In this document: positions 53,719 through 64,000 of the stretch, in pieces
How the letters are laid out: the number at the start of each line of letters is the position of its first letter
Numbering within the stretch: the stretch's first letter is position 1
Origin: Pelodera strongyloides
Taxonomy: Eukaryota; Nematoda; Chromadorea; Rhabditida; Rhabditidae
Direction: 5' to 3'
NCBI GenBank assembly: GCA_036852015.1
Contig: JAANDG010000607.1
Location: 1-64,000, forward strand
DNA: 64,000 nt
Notes under the pieces: generated by a model
Told to the model about the DNA's origin: nothing
Databases searched by the model: none
The model's input: only the letters and a program-made list of their open reading frames with translations
Program-made: the position numbers and the translations under genes

Positions 53719-56074
53719 CTACATATGGCACAGCATTTCCTTGACAAAGTTGGTCGCCCGCGTGGATGCTTCTTTAGCAGTCTCCAGTACTTCTTCATGC
53801 GAAACTTCCACAGAATTGTCGGCGTCAAGGTTAGCACTGAATATAAAAAATTTATTAAAACGTCCACATTGTCACCACATTGTCCAAAGGCTGCAAATCT
53901 GACTTGCGGTTGCACTTTTCACAAGTGCGCTCCTGGTGCTCTTCAGATGCGCTACAACTATGCTGCCGGGAAGAAACTTGCGCATCTCCAGAGGTCCACC
54001 TCACGGCACTGCCGGTCTTTTTCTGCGCGAAAATTCCGCTAGCTTTGCATATCTTCACTCGAGCTTCGGATGAAATCGCGGTCGAAGGAATATAAAAATT
54101 TGCTCACATGTTTGTGATGAGAGAGAATCCAAACACTCGGATTCCGCATTGTCGGGCTACGGTAACTTCATGACATGTCGACATTCCCAGGGCGTCAGCT
54201 CCAACAGTTTTGAACATGAGAACCTAAAAAGGGAAAGTTTATGGTATGAAATAGATAATTTGTTTGTATATATATCATGAATCCTCTTCAATAAAATGAG
54301 TTTAGGACAAGCCATAGGGCATGCGCACAGTATCGCAGGTGTCGCTATGCTTACAGCAATCTCGCTCGACAAACGACCAAATGGCCACTTCTTTAGAAGT
54401 CGATTGCAGGAATGTTCCAAGTTCCAACTGAAGCCACCGTCGCTGATTCTAATGCATATTCCTTTTAAGTAGCATAACGAACTTTGTGGATCTCCAATGA
54501 CGGAAAGAATAATGACTAATGTAGTTCAACAAACCTCAGCCGGGGATTCATATTGTGGGCCACCGCTCATCACGTAGATTCCCTCAAACATTCTGATTCC
54601 TTGCTTCTGTGCAATTTCGAGGCCAAGTTTTCTGCAATACAATTAGATTAAAAGAAAATGTTGTCGCCAATTCCACTATGCGCAGCCCTAGCCTAAGAAT
54701 CTGAACCTCAACCATTACTCCGCCACCGTCTTCCTCCTATACGCGTGTTTATGGTCTTCCCAAAAATCCTACTTTGGTGTCCTTTTATATCCATTCAATA
54801 TATTTCATTTGTTTTTCAAAAATCATTTCACTCTCATCTCTATGATGTAATAAAAATTATTATTAAAAGCTTCACATGACAACAATGTTTTTGAGTTGAA
54901 TTTCCCATGGATTGTGTTATCGCTGTAGTTTCTTACACCTCATGAAGTTGACTTTCGAACACATAAACCCTTATTATCTTACTTTTGCATTAACAAGTCA
55001 CAAGTGATAGTATAGCCCAATGCATAACACTACTTTTTGTGTGTTTTAACGTATCGCGTGGTCGAACGAGGAACAGATATTAAGACTGTAATCCGCAAAA
55101 AACACTTCCAAACAACGTTATCACTAAATTATTTATTACTTAGGGTTTGAGAACGTAAAGTCAAAAATTCTTTCAACATTAGGCCGGAATTGCCATGTTT
55201 TTCACCCTCTTCCCGTCAAAAACTTGATAAGAAACTTGGGTGATTGGAAGGTTCACGGATTAGAACATTGCGGAAGTAATGTTGGGAAATAATCAGAAAG
55301 TTTTCCTTACGATTTATGCTTAGTTTCTTTATGTTTAGTTTCTAATAGCAGCAGAACTGCGGGGTTACACTGAGTTCCCCCCCCCCATTTCCTACAATTA
55401 TTTTACATGGGCTTTCTTAGAATCCGCGTAAGTAGTAGCTCTTTACCTTCCAGTTTTATTTTTACATATCTACAAGACTAATTCTCAGTAAAACTTACCT
55501 CAATGGCTTATCATACGAGTCGTGAACAGATACAAAACGAGCTCCGAAACGAGGATCATTCAGTCCAACCAATGGAGAGAATCCGGCCAAACCGGGGAGG
55601 AAGATATGATCCTGAAATAAGAATATAAATAATAAATAATGGAATAAACGGAGTATAAGCGAGCTACATGCTGTGTATTGAAAGTCACCTTGCCGATATG
55701 TCGCCCAAAGTACCCCCTGTTGAAATTTCAAAATCACGTGTCATATCCTTTTAAATTACTCCGCACCTTAATTAGCATAAGATCTCCATATTGGAATTTG
55801 TCGTTGACACCTCCGGCAGCATTTGACACAATGAGGGTACGGATGCCGAGTTGGTGCATCACACGCACGGGAAGGGCACACTGGAAGGAGTAGATTTTAG
55901 GAAATTAGTAATTCCTCATTTTTCCTTCCTGATATCCCTCTCTATGTCTCTCTCACTCTGTAGCTTTCTCTGTCTCTCCCTTTTTCTTTCTTTCTCTCTC
56001 TTCCTATCTCTCCCTCTCCCTCTCTCACTGTGTCTGTCTCTCTTCTATCTCTCTGTGTCACTCTCTCTCTCTTC

Positions 56075-56118
<44 letters not shown>

Positions 56119-58655
56119 AAGTTGAGAGTAACACAAACCAGAGTCAAATCCATATTATGTTCATATGGGTGGAATCGTCCTTGCAAGCACACAATTCTCT
56201 TTCCAGAAATCGTTCCAAAGATCATGTTGCTTTTGTGCCCAACCACTGAAAAATAAACGGTTATTAGGGCGAAATAGCCACTGCTCTAGGTCGGTGCCGT
56301 TCAGGCACCGGAACCCACGAGAGTTCAGTTTCGCGATTCGGTGAACCGCTCGGCACCACTACCCCCGTCAAGTTCCTGCTCTCGATGGTAAACGGTGCCG
56401 TTCAGGTGGGAATGCCGACCCACACAAGTGTAGGGTTAGCATAGGGCCGGTACCGTTCAGGCATCGGGCCCACGAAGTTCAGATCCGCGACTAGATTTAT
56501 TCTCCAATTTACCCCTACATTTTTTTCCCAACCAATCACAAATATCAATACCCTATTACATCCAAGTTCATTTCTGGCTAAGCCCAGGCCCAGGAACACC
56601 TCCTAAAAATTATTCTCAGAATCTGGCTCCATTGTTCAAACAACCCTCAATGTGTCTGTGAACTCTTTATCACGTCGTAACAGACAGAAATATCTCATAA
56701 TAAACGGAAATATTCCCCCTATTAGGTAGCACTTTGATAGGGCAGTAAACGTGAAAGATAATGAAGTGTTTAGGGGGTGATAAGGGTTACACGCGAGAAT
56801 TATTAGCGCATTTGCGCGCACTTTCGAAACGTTTACACCTTTGTTGAGGGGAAATGCAACAAAACGATGTGAAGATAGTAAAGTGTAGGGTTGGCTTTGG
56901 GTTGCATACATCTAGCCTTGACTATGCACAGGATGAAGCTAACTTTTGGGTTGGGACAAATATTCCCACTTTTAGGTATAGAAACCAACTACAATGGGCC
57001 AGTTAGCGGTGACATGAGTGTAACAGAAGATGGCCTCAGTTGGCGTGCAAGCGGCATCGCTACGGCGTGCAAGTTGTTTTTTCCACTATGCCGTGACGTT
57101 ACCGCTTGCACAGCCACTGTTCACGTTGCTCACGTTGTTGATATTTACCCAACAACGTGAAAAACGGCGTGCAAGCGGTTACGACATAGTGCAAAAAACA
57201 ACTGCACGCCGTTTGGTTCTGGCGTGCAAGTTCAGGAACAATAAAGAAAGAAGAATCTAGCGGTTAGCGACCTTATGTAATGTTTTAAAATATGTCAGTC
57301 CTAAGGAAATTCTGAGTTATAACCACAATATACATAATTATTACCATGTGTTTGTGGGAATCCGGGAATCTTTGAGTATGGCACCACGAATGGGTCTTCG
57401 ATGAGGTCACCGAGCTGTCCAAGACCAGAACCGCAGATGATTCCGATATCAGCATAGGCCTGCAATTGGGCAATTAACAAAGTGAATCGTTTAACTTAAT
57501 TTCTCAGATTTCTCAGATTTAAGGCCCAGCACCATGTAAAAAAGCGATGCTAAATTGTTTCTGTAAGAATACTATTAGACAAGCTTTGGGACGGACAATA
57601 AAAAAAATTGTTTTACGCTTCAAGAGCGTGCACCTTTATTCAAGGGAGTTCAAAGTTTGATTTCAAGGTTTGCTTATGACATGTTCCGCAGAGGTCCTGA
57701 GCAGTAGGCGACGAGTTCCAGATGACATATTGCTCGACGACTTGTCGACGACGATTGTTTTCAAAGCGAAATACCGGCCGGTTTTTGAAACACACCGACT
57801 AGGCCAGCACTCTTATGCAGCTTATGCAAATGAGCATAAATTAGAATAAAAAATAGAGCTAAACTCGAGCAAATTAGCTATTAGCATAACGATACGTTTC
57901 AAAAACGGCCGGTATTTCGCTTTAAATGTGCCGAAAAATACAAACCCTAGGTCCAGCGATCTCGCGAATAGTTCCAGTAATCAGTAGAAGATCATCATAG
58001 GACTTGGGGCTAAAAGTTTATGTTTATATACTATTATTATAAAATTATAAGCATTTAAAAGCTTCGTTTTTCCCGCGGCGACGACAATTGTTATTTTTCG
58101 CCTCGCAACATCTACATCAAGGTTACATGTCGTCTAGTCACATGTACAAGTTCCCGTTTATTATTATCTTTTTTCGTTTCTTCTTCTCTGCACGTAGTTG
58201 CTTAATAGTCCATCTTTTATATTGTGACATTGGTCAGTCATATGTCAGAATGATTACTTTGATCTAGTATCAAAAAAGGCTTCGCTCAATGACTTGTGAC
58301 TCGTCTAGTAAAAAAGCACTGACGCTCAATTTTGACGATCTTTTTGGTTTAATTTGATAACGCAGGAACTGAAACTTGGAGTTTGTCTGGGTTATTACTT
58401 ATAAAAACAACTTCTCGTATAATTAAATCTTTTCTATTTTATGAATACGGTAATCAGACTACCGAATTTTGTCAAAACTGCTACTACAGTTCTGGGCACG
58501 CACCATATTAATGATGTGCACAATAGCGCCAAGGTACTGTAAGACCAGTCAGTTAGATATGTAATGATGGTGTTTAATTTTTGGAAAACCAAATAAACTT
58601 ACTCAATTTTCTCGTGAATTGGCTGCGACTCGTTATTGTTGACGACGACAGACAT
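53719..58655 (-). CDS. PNP: Purine nucleoside phosphorylase (9 exons)
   Basis: Trimeric cytosolic enzyme of purine salvage; it splits inosine and guanosine with phosphate into base and ribose-1-phosphate (family knowledge). Exons are 58655-58603, 58009-57946, 57459-57345, 56245-56139, 55880-55767, 55611-55499, 54631-54535, 54223-54108 and 53836-53719. The phases close to 298 residues (human 289). Visible motifs are the phosphate loop IICGSGLG (~45), GRFHPYE (~100), SNAAGG (~130), GPQYESPAE (~212), [11 protein letters not shown] (~235) and FGFSLITN (~250); all the expected active-site blocks are present. The usual E/N base-binding pair is represented by the Glu of YESPAE and the Asn of SLITN. 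The ATG is preceded by a TATTATTTCAG acceptor 17 bases upstream, so the leader is spliced. Introns carry a MITE, a CT microsatellite and a foldback repeat. Confidence 0.97.
55934..56114. repeat. CT-rich microsatellite in a PNP intron
   Basis: Long CT/CTTT tract with a pure (CT)n end, between exons 4 and 5. Confidence 0.9.
57040..57234. repeat. Foldback element in PNP intron 3
   Basis: GGCGTGCAAGTTGTTTTTTC...ACGTTACCGCTTGCAC on the left is mirrored by CGTGCAAGCGGTTACG...AAAACAACTGCACGCC on the right. GGCGTGCAAG also occurs outside both arms. Confidence 0.75.
57608..57745 (+). repeat. Dispersed repeat family C, copy 3, in PNP intron 2
   Basis: It reads CTTCAAGAGCGTGCACCTTT, TTTGCTTATGACATGTTCCG and GACGAGTTCCAGATGACA, and ends just before a family A MITE. 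Confidence 0.75.
57758..57925. repeat. MITE family A, complete copy in PNP intron 2
   Basis: AAAGCGAAATACCGGCCGG at the left and CGGCCGGTATTTCGCTTTAA at the right are near-perfect terminal inverted repeats around a 125-bp AT-rich interior. This is the best-preserved copy in the window. Confidence 0.9.
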
Positions 58656-59735
58656 TTTTTTGTGCGTTTTACTGAAATAATATATTTCTTCAGACATGTT
58701 TTGATTTACTAATAACATATTTCTTCAGATAATGTGCTAACGACACTGTAAACACAAGATAGCAAAGGTGATGTGAATTCAGTAAGAAGTTGTACATGTT
58801 CTAATGGAAAATCATTTCTAAGTTCTTCTGCGTTCCGCCTAAGAGGGTGTCTAACAAAATAGTAAAATCACACAACAAGCCGTCTGCATGTATACAAAAC
58901 AGCGATAGTCTAATAATTACGATCATATCGTCTTATTATATCGGTAAACATGTTTATTGGTGACAAGTTGATAAGAGTTTATGGTTTTTGTTGTGCTCTT
59001 TCTTATACTGGTTTAGTGTTTTTTTTTTTTCGTAGAGTACTGGTCGTTTACCCTATCCACAACATTAGCATTTAGATAGTGTTCTAGATCGCTCACGTCA
59101 CGAATGAATTTTTTTGCAAAAATATAGCACAAATCGTCATCAGGTACACAAGCATGCACTTCACCAACAAGTTCATTTCACAATAGAGATTGCGCAATAA
59201 AATTCAAAGAAATTTCAAATATCAAACAAAGGTATTCATTTGAAGAATCATTTTCATAAAAAAAACATTAACCTCAAAATAAAACGATAACAAGATGAGA
59301 ATCCTACTAATTAATGTGGCTGAGCTTAATTTAAGGAATTTAGTTTTATATTGGCAACGTCTCGCAATGATGTCTAGAAGTTTACACTTCTTTCAAGCGG
59401 TGTAGCAAATGTTTTTGAAAGGAAGTGGGCATTCTCTTGCATTATATATTTTTCTTGCATTATATGTAAAGAGTCCTTCATTCTGTTCAAGGCAATGCAC
59501 AGAAGGACACACAAATTTTTCACAATCCACGTGCCATACCGCTTTAAAGAGTCAGACCTTGCAGGGGACGGAAACTACTGACGTAGCTAATTGGTGGACC
59601 TGTTCGGAATGAGGTCCGTTCTGACTCCGCTATCAGGATGGGTCACCGCACGTGAGAGGGGGAGGGTTTATGAATGATAGGAAATCAAGTAATCAGACTC
59701 GAAATGACAGATGCACTATCATTATCAGGGAGTGG
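58656..59735. other. PNP upstream region, no gene recognised
   Basis: AT-rich. It should hold the PNP promoter and any leader exon, but no promoter motif stands out. A MITE-type end (CACGTGCCATACCGCTTTAA) occurs near 59530. Confidence 0.5.
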
Positions 59736-59737
59736 GA

Positions 59738-59825
59738 GGAGACGACAGAAAGAGAAAGAGAAAGAGAGAGGAGGGAGAGAGAGACAGAGAGGAGAGAGAG
59801 AGAGGATAGAGAGAGGGGAAAGAAA
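59738..59825. repeat. GA-rich microsatellite
   Basis: GAGAGA/GAAAGA repeats. The Arg/Glu-rich open frame across it is not a gene. Confidence 0.9.
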
Positions 59826-59958
59826 AGAGATTTGGGTAGTGACAGAATCATAAAAAATAACCGAGAAATAGTACATATGAAGTAAAAGGAATGATTCCGA
59901 GATCAGAAGCCTTTTGATACAGGTTGCGGAAGACAGTGTAGCACCACAATGAACAATT

Positions 59959-60202
59959 TTATGTAGAAGATCTCAAGAATCCCAATTTTTGTTCGATGCT
60001 TGCATCTAAAAAGTGAGCCTCATCAAAGTGCTCGCAGCACGCCGCGGCAGCAAAATCGCTGCGCAATAAGGGCTTGGCTTTACCGCCAGAACGTCGCCGC
60101 GAATGTTCCATGCTCTCAAGCTTATGCAGTGACGCAAGGGCACCACCAAAAACGCAAAAGTCGTCCGCTAGCTTGTAAAGATCTCCGAGTTTTATGAACA
60201 TC
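59959..60202 (-). CDS. Hypothetical short open frame, weak
   Basis: About 80 codons from the ATG at 60202 (MFIKLGDLYKLADDFCVFGG... ending HFLDASIEQKLGFLRSST). A TATATAAAG sequence stands about 10 bases before the ATG on the minus strand. The composition is less biased than most chance frames here, but there is no recognised domain. It could be an exon of a gene running from outside the recognisable region. Confidence 0.25.
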
Positions 60203-60239
60203 AGTTTCTTTATATACCGCAGCCTCACCTTACTTACGT

Positions 60240-63180
60240 GTAAAATGAAACTTTTCCTATAGACAAGGTCAAAACCTGATGATCCATCTTCGTTAGTGAA
60301 AAAAACGGAAGGCGATTTTTGTTTAGATACTTATTTTGTGATTTCTATAAAAATCGCCGATGTTCTCCATGATTTTTGACCATATTAGCGAATATATCTA
60401 TCATGAAAGTGAGACAGACGAGCATAGTCACAAAATTCAACATCATGAGCAGTAGCAAGCAACCGTATTTATCTTATTTTGCAAGAACTGTTATGCCTTA
60501 TAATTGCTAGCATGATGGAAATGATAAAACATAAGGATGGATAGCAAAAGTAACCGCTGATCTTACCTACGCCGCACTGATCAAGGAAACTTGTTTTATA
60601 TGACACTGACAACCGAAGGGAAGTAAGCCTTAGCAGTCACCTAACCTATATCTTTTAATCTCACGTCAAATTATGTGAGAAGTTTTAGGAAACATAAACG
60701 ATGCTCGGTGTAAACTTTAGATTTACGTGATAAAATTTGGGACCCCGAGTTCTTGGTTCATGTTCCTTTTGGTTAATTATTAATGAGCATAACTTTGGCA
60801 TGGGCTCAGAGTGATGAGCATAAAGGCATAAAAAGGAGCGATATAGGCATATTCTAAAGCAGTTTTAGAGTTACAAGTCAAGGTTGCTGAAATTTTCCTT
60901 ATACATACTATGAAAATGAGCAAATACATGAAAATACAGTGGCAAGATCTAATAAAAATATAAATAATTAAAATATAAATGTGTTCTATGACTTCCTTTA
61001 GTTTAGTTAGTTCTTATCTCTAGTGCTGTGAATTTGTTTTACAAACACGGCACGGAAGGAATTATCATATCATTGATAGAGGTAAGCATGATAAATAATA
61101 AGCTTGTAGTTTGTTGTTTATGGCCATTTATAGATTCCTTTCTCGCAGAACTCTTATGTCAGCATATGAACAATTTCCACATCAAGTGTTATTACTTTAT
61201 GCACAGTTTATACATTTAAAAAAGGGGTTGTGAATCTTTCGGTCTTAAAAAAGAGGTGCGCCCGGTAGTGACCACTCATACCCAAAAAGTTGGGGCCCAA
61301 CGTGCGCGGCCCACCCAAAAAAACTCTTAGTATCAGTTGAAAAATGCGGAGAAAGTCAGCAGTAATATGGAATGTGAAACTATGGAATCAATGAGGACGC
61401 TTCGTGTTTGTGTACAACATTTGCATATTTCTTTCTAGTCTCGTGGTAAGAAAAAGTGCATTTCAAGACGTTCGAATAGGGGTAAACATGGGATGTTTTG
61501 AAGAAATATCGTTTCTTTCTCTGTCCGAGGAAAGCGTCCTTGTCTAGAGGTAGAGAGGTCTAAAGTTCAGTTGATTGGGGCTTTTTCCAAAAAAGGGAAA
61601 TACAAAAAAAAGTTTGTACCTCATTGCCATTAGTGTCTACGTGTATAGTATAAGCAAAGTCAGTGGGTTGTAATAATTTTTTTACAGACTCGGCGAACCT
61701 GGCTTTTAGCTTTGTGAAATATAAGTCTATACAGATCAAGGCAATTCTTCAATTAAAAAAAAAGATGATTCAGTTTACTTGAGCAAGTATGAGTTCAAAA
61801 TGAACATACTCGGTCGGGTCCACAGTCCACGTTGGTCACCTTGAAACGCCCATAGCTCATAAAGTGTTGCTTTTATATACGACAGCTTTTTCTAGATCCT
61901 AATCATGCGATATCAATCTTGATAGCAGACTCTGGTGCGCGCGTGTGTGTCCAGTGATCAAACAATTATAGGGACATGCTACGCCATTATATTTAGCACG
62001 CTGATCTTTTGAATTACGGTATTTGCATACGGTTTGATAGATGTCAAAGCACTGATTGTGAGATGATAAGACGCGGTAGGAGGTAGTAGCGCCCTAGTTT
62101 TTTCTGAACTTTCATGGGGGTCAACCAAAGGAAAATATATTGTATGTGTAACAAGTAAGAAAGGTAAGAAACCATTTAGTCTATACGGAATTGCACGTTG
62201 TGATGCAATCATGAAAATCTGTTCTCCAAAAGTTGCCTCGCACATCCTCGCTCTAAAGAAATTCAACCCGCCCCATGCGAAGAATTATAATGCACCGAGG
62301 ATTATTATTGACAAACGAAGCACCTTCGTCACCTTTTTAAGCTTTTTTTACAATGCACATGTATTAACTATATGCGTATTCTTATAGGCACTCATCATGT
62401 CTTTTAGTGGCATTGGTCACGGCCAATATTAAGGATTACAATTTTCAGCTCTTAGTAGCTCAAACGCGTATAATTTTCAACATCTTTTGATAAGGCGCTC
62501 TTTCATCTTTCGTAGTTGTAAATATGCGTGTCGTAAAACAATTAAACTTTCTTTATTACACACTGTTGAGGCGGTCGTGTTGGGAATTGGAGCCATAACT
62601 TTTTCAACGTTGCTCCCGTGTGAGTGATAAATAAATAACAAGCTTATAGTTTATGTACCAAATTATATTTGCATTGGTTGGGAGCGTTGTAAGGGGTTCA
62701 CTGAAAAAAGACTATCCGAGTTCAGAATTTATTTGTAAGGGAAAATATTTTGGTAGCATTGAACTCTTTCCGGGAATTTGAACACAGTACAAAAGGGGGG
62801 GGGGAGACGTCTTACCGAATAATTGCCATTTGACAAACGAATTGAGAGCTCCAATGTTTTTTGAGACCGCGGGGATTCAATGCGCTGTTTCTTTGGAAGA
62901 TAATTCATCTCCAGATAAGTCTATTCACCATTTTTCAATACTATTTCAACCATATCCGAGTTCCCAAAATTAGTAGGAAAGATCGCCGGAAACAGGTCCC
63001 CAGGGTGAAGCTGATTGATATTTAGTTTGTATATATTGTAATAAACACCCTTTATATGCATTATGATCAAATAATAAATATACATCGGTGGGCCTTACCC
63101 TTTAAATAAATCGGATAAAGAGCAAAGTTTCGTGATTTGCATTACGACGTACATCATAATAACGCGCGCACGCACATTTT
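60240..63180. other. AT-rich DNA, nothing recognised
   Basis: No coding exon, RNA gene or clear repeat family was seen. Short open frames at 61028-61219 and 61979-62266 have no supporting features. A G-run lies near 62800. Confidence 0.5.
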
Positions 63181-63246
63181 ACTTTACCTTGCCACGCCCC
63201 TATCTTTTTCTCACCTCTGGTACCCCCAAACGCACCGGGTCCCGTT

Positions 63247-63300
63247 CCAGCCAGAAAACCCGATCCGCGATCCGCATCGCGGATCGGGTTTTCTGGCTGG
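63247..63300. repeat. Perfect hairpin, two 25-bp arms and a 4-nt loop
   Basis: CCAGCCAGAAAACCCGATCC... (63247-63271) is exactly mirrored by 63276-63300 around the loop CCGC. It lies in a local GC-rich patch that also has a second small palindrome, ACCGTGCGGCACGGT (63309-63323). Confidence 0.95.
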
Positions 63301-63329
63301 ATCGAAAACCGTGCGGCACGGTACTTGGC

Positions 63330-64000
63330 TACGGTAGCACCGACGTATTTTAGAAAACACCTTAAAAAGCACAGGACCGCGCCCCGTCCCCTCCCCGCTT
63401 TGAAACAATATAATAAACAATATTAACTATACACCAATTACAGAAAGCAATTAGAATATATTTTATTATAAAATTCCACCCACCGACAAGTTATATCTAC
63501 AGCAAACACGCAAGAACAAAACGTTATAAGATATGGAAAATGTTATAGAAATGCGAGCAAATTGTAATGGTGGAAAATGTAAAATAGGTTGCTATGCGTA
63601 AAACTGGCGAGCTACTCAACGTAAACAAGATATACCAGTAAACAGAGAGCAAATAGTCAACCTATGTAAATCATATAAGTTCAACAAACGATGTAAAGCG
63701 GAGAAAACTAAACATAGAGTAAGCTACACTAATAAAATAATGTAAAGCTGCAAGCCAAAATGATAACCTAATTAACAACGTAAATAACCAACCAGTAAAG
63801 CGCGAACAAATTACTTAAACTAATGTTTCTTATTCTATATTTTGCATTGATGAGATAGTGTCCAAATGTTTACAGAAATGTAATGCAATGATTTGAGAAT
63901 GGGTAAATTATGAAACACAGTTCTTATAAACACTCTTTGTTCTAAGGATGCTCGTCCGGGCACCCACAAATATATTTCTTACGCCGCCTGAACTTTCGGT
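63330..64000. other. AT-rich DNA to the window end, nothing recognised
   Basis: No open frame or repeat could be supported. Confidence 0.5.

Noticed and set aside
59652..59885. Arg/Glu-rich plus-strand frame
   Set aside because: It runs through a GA microsatellite.
63132..63420. Three overlapping frames on both strands
   Set aside because: They exist because of the perfect palindrome and have no homology or splice context.

Overview
The window is animal nuclear DNA. It has spliced genes with GT-AG introns, SINEs, many miniature inverted-repeat elements (MITEs) and CT/GA microsatellites. A nematode is the best guess. The peptide-receptor gene has a nematode-like look, several conserved genes lie head to tail on one strand, and TTTCAG/TTTAG acceptors sit just before several start codons, as for trans-splicing. 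The species cannot be fixed from this sequence alone.

Layout. 1-9297: a nearly full-length Ty3/gypsy-type LTR retrotransposon on the plus strand, whose 5' LTR is cut by the window edge. Its reading frames are gag, protease (PR), reverse transcriptase (RT)-RNase H-integrase (INT), and a long C-terminal extension that looks SGNH/GDSL-like. The LTRs are nearly identical, yet gag and pol are broken by several single-base frame changes. 9.3-35.5 kb: repeat-rich DNA with one recognisable gene, a rhodopsin-class peptide receptor on the minus strand (11.5-16.4 kb, seven transmembrane helices over eight phase-consistent exons). It also holds tRNA-derived SINEs, two large foldback MITEs and an inverted pair of 41-bp-period arrays. 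35.7-58.7 kb: a minus-strand gene cluster that reads, in transcription order, PNP (58655-53719), an unidentified multi-pass membrane protein (53042-50961), a second unidentified membrane protein (49234-48209), HARS (47209-40747) and RBM22 (40231-35682). 58.7-64 kb: no convincing gene, apart from one weak open frame and a perfect 54-bp hairpin.

How the genes relate. HARS (tRNA charging), RBM22 (spliceosome activation) and PNP (purine salvage) are housekeeping genes with no shared pathway. Their co-orientation and short gaps fit either simple clustering or nematode-type operons. Exon boundaries for PNP, HARS, RBM22 and the receptor were worked out by hand; the phases close exactly for the first three, and for the receptor up to its last exon. 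Most insertions within the cluster are MITEs in introns.

The leads most worth following are the SGNH-like domain at the end of the retroelement Pol, the possible programmed -1 frameshift cassette between PR and RT, the inverted 41-bp array pair, and the TTAA-ended MITE families.
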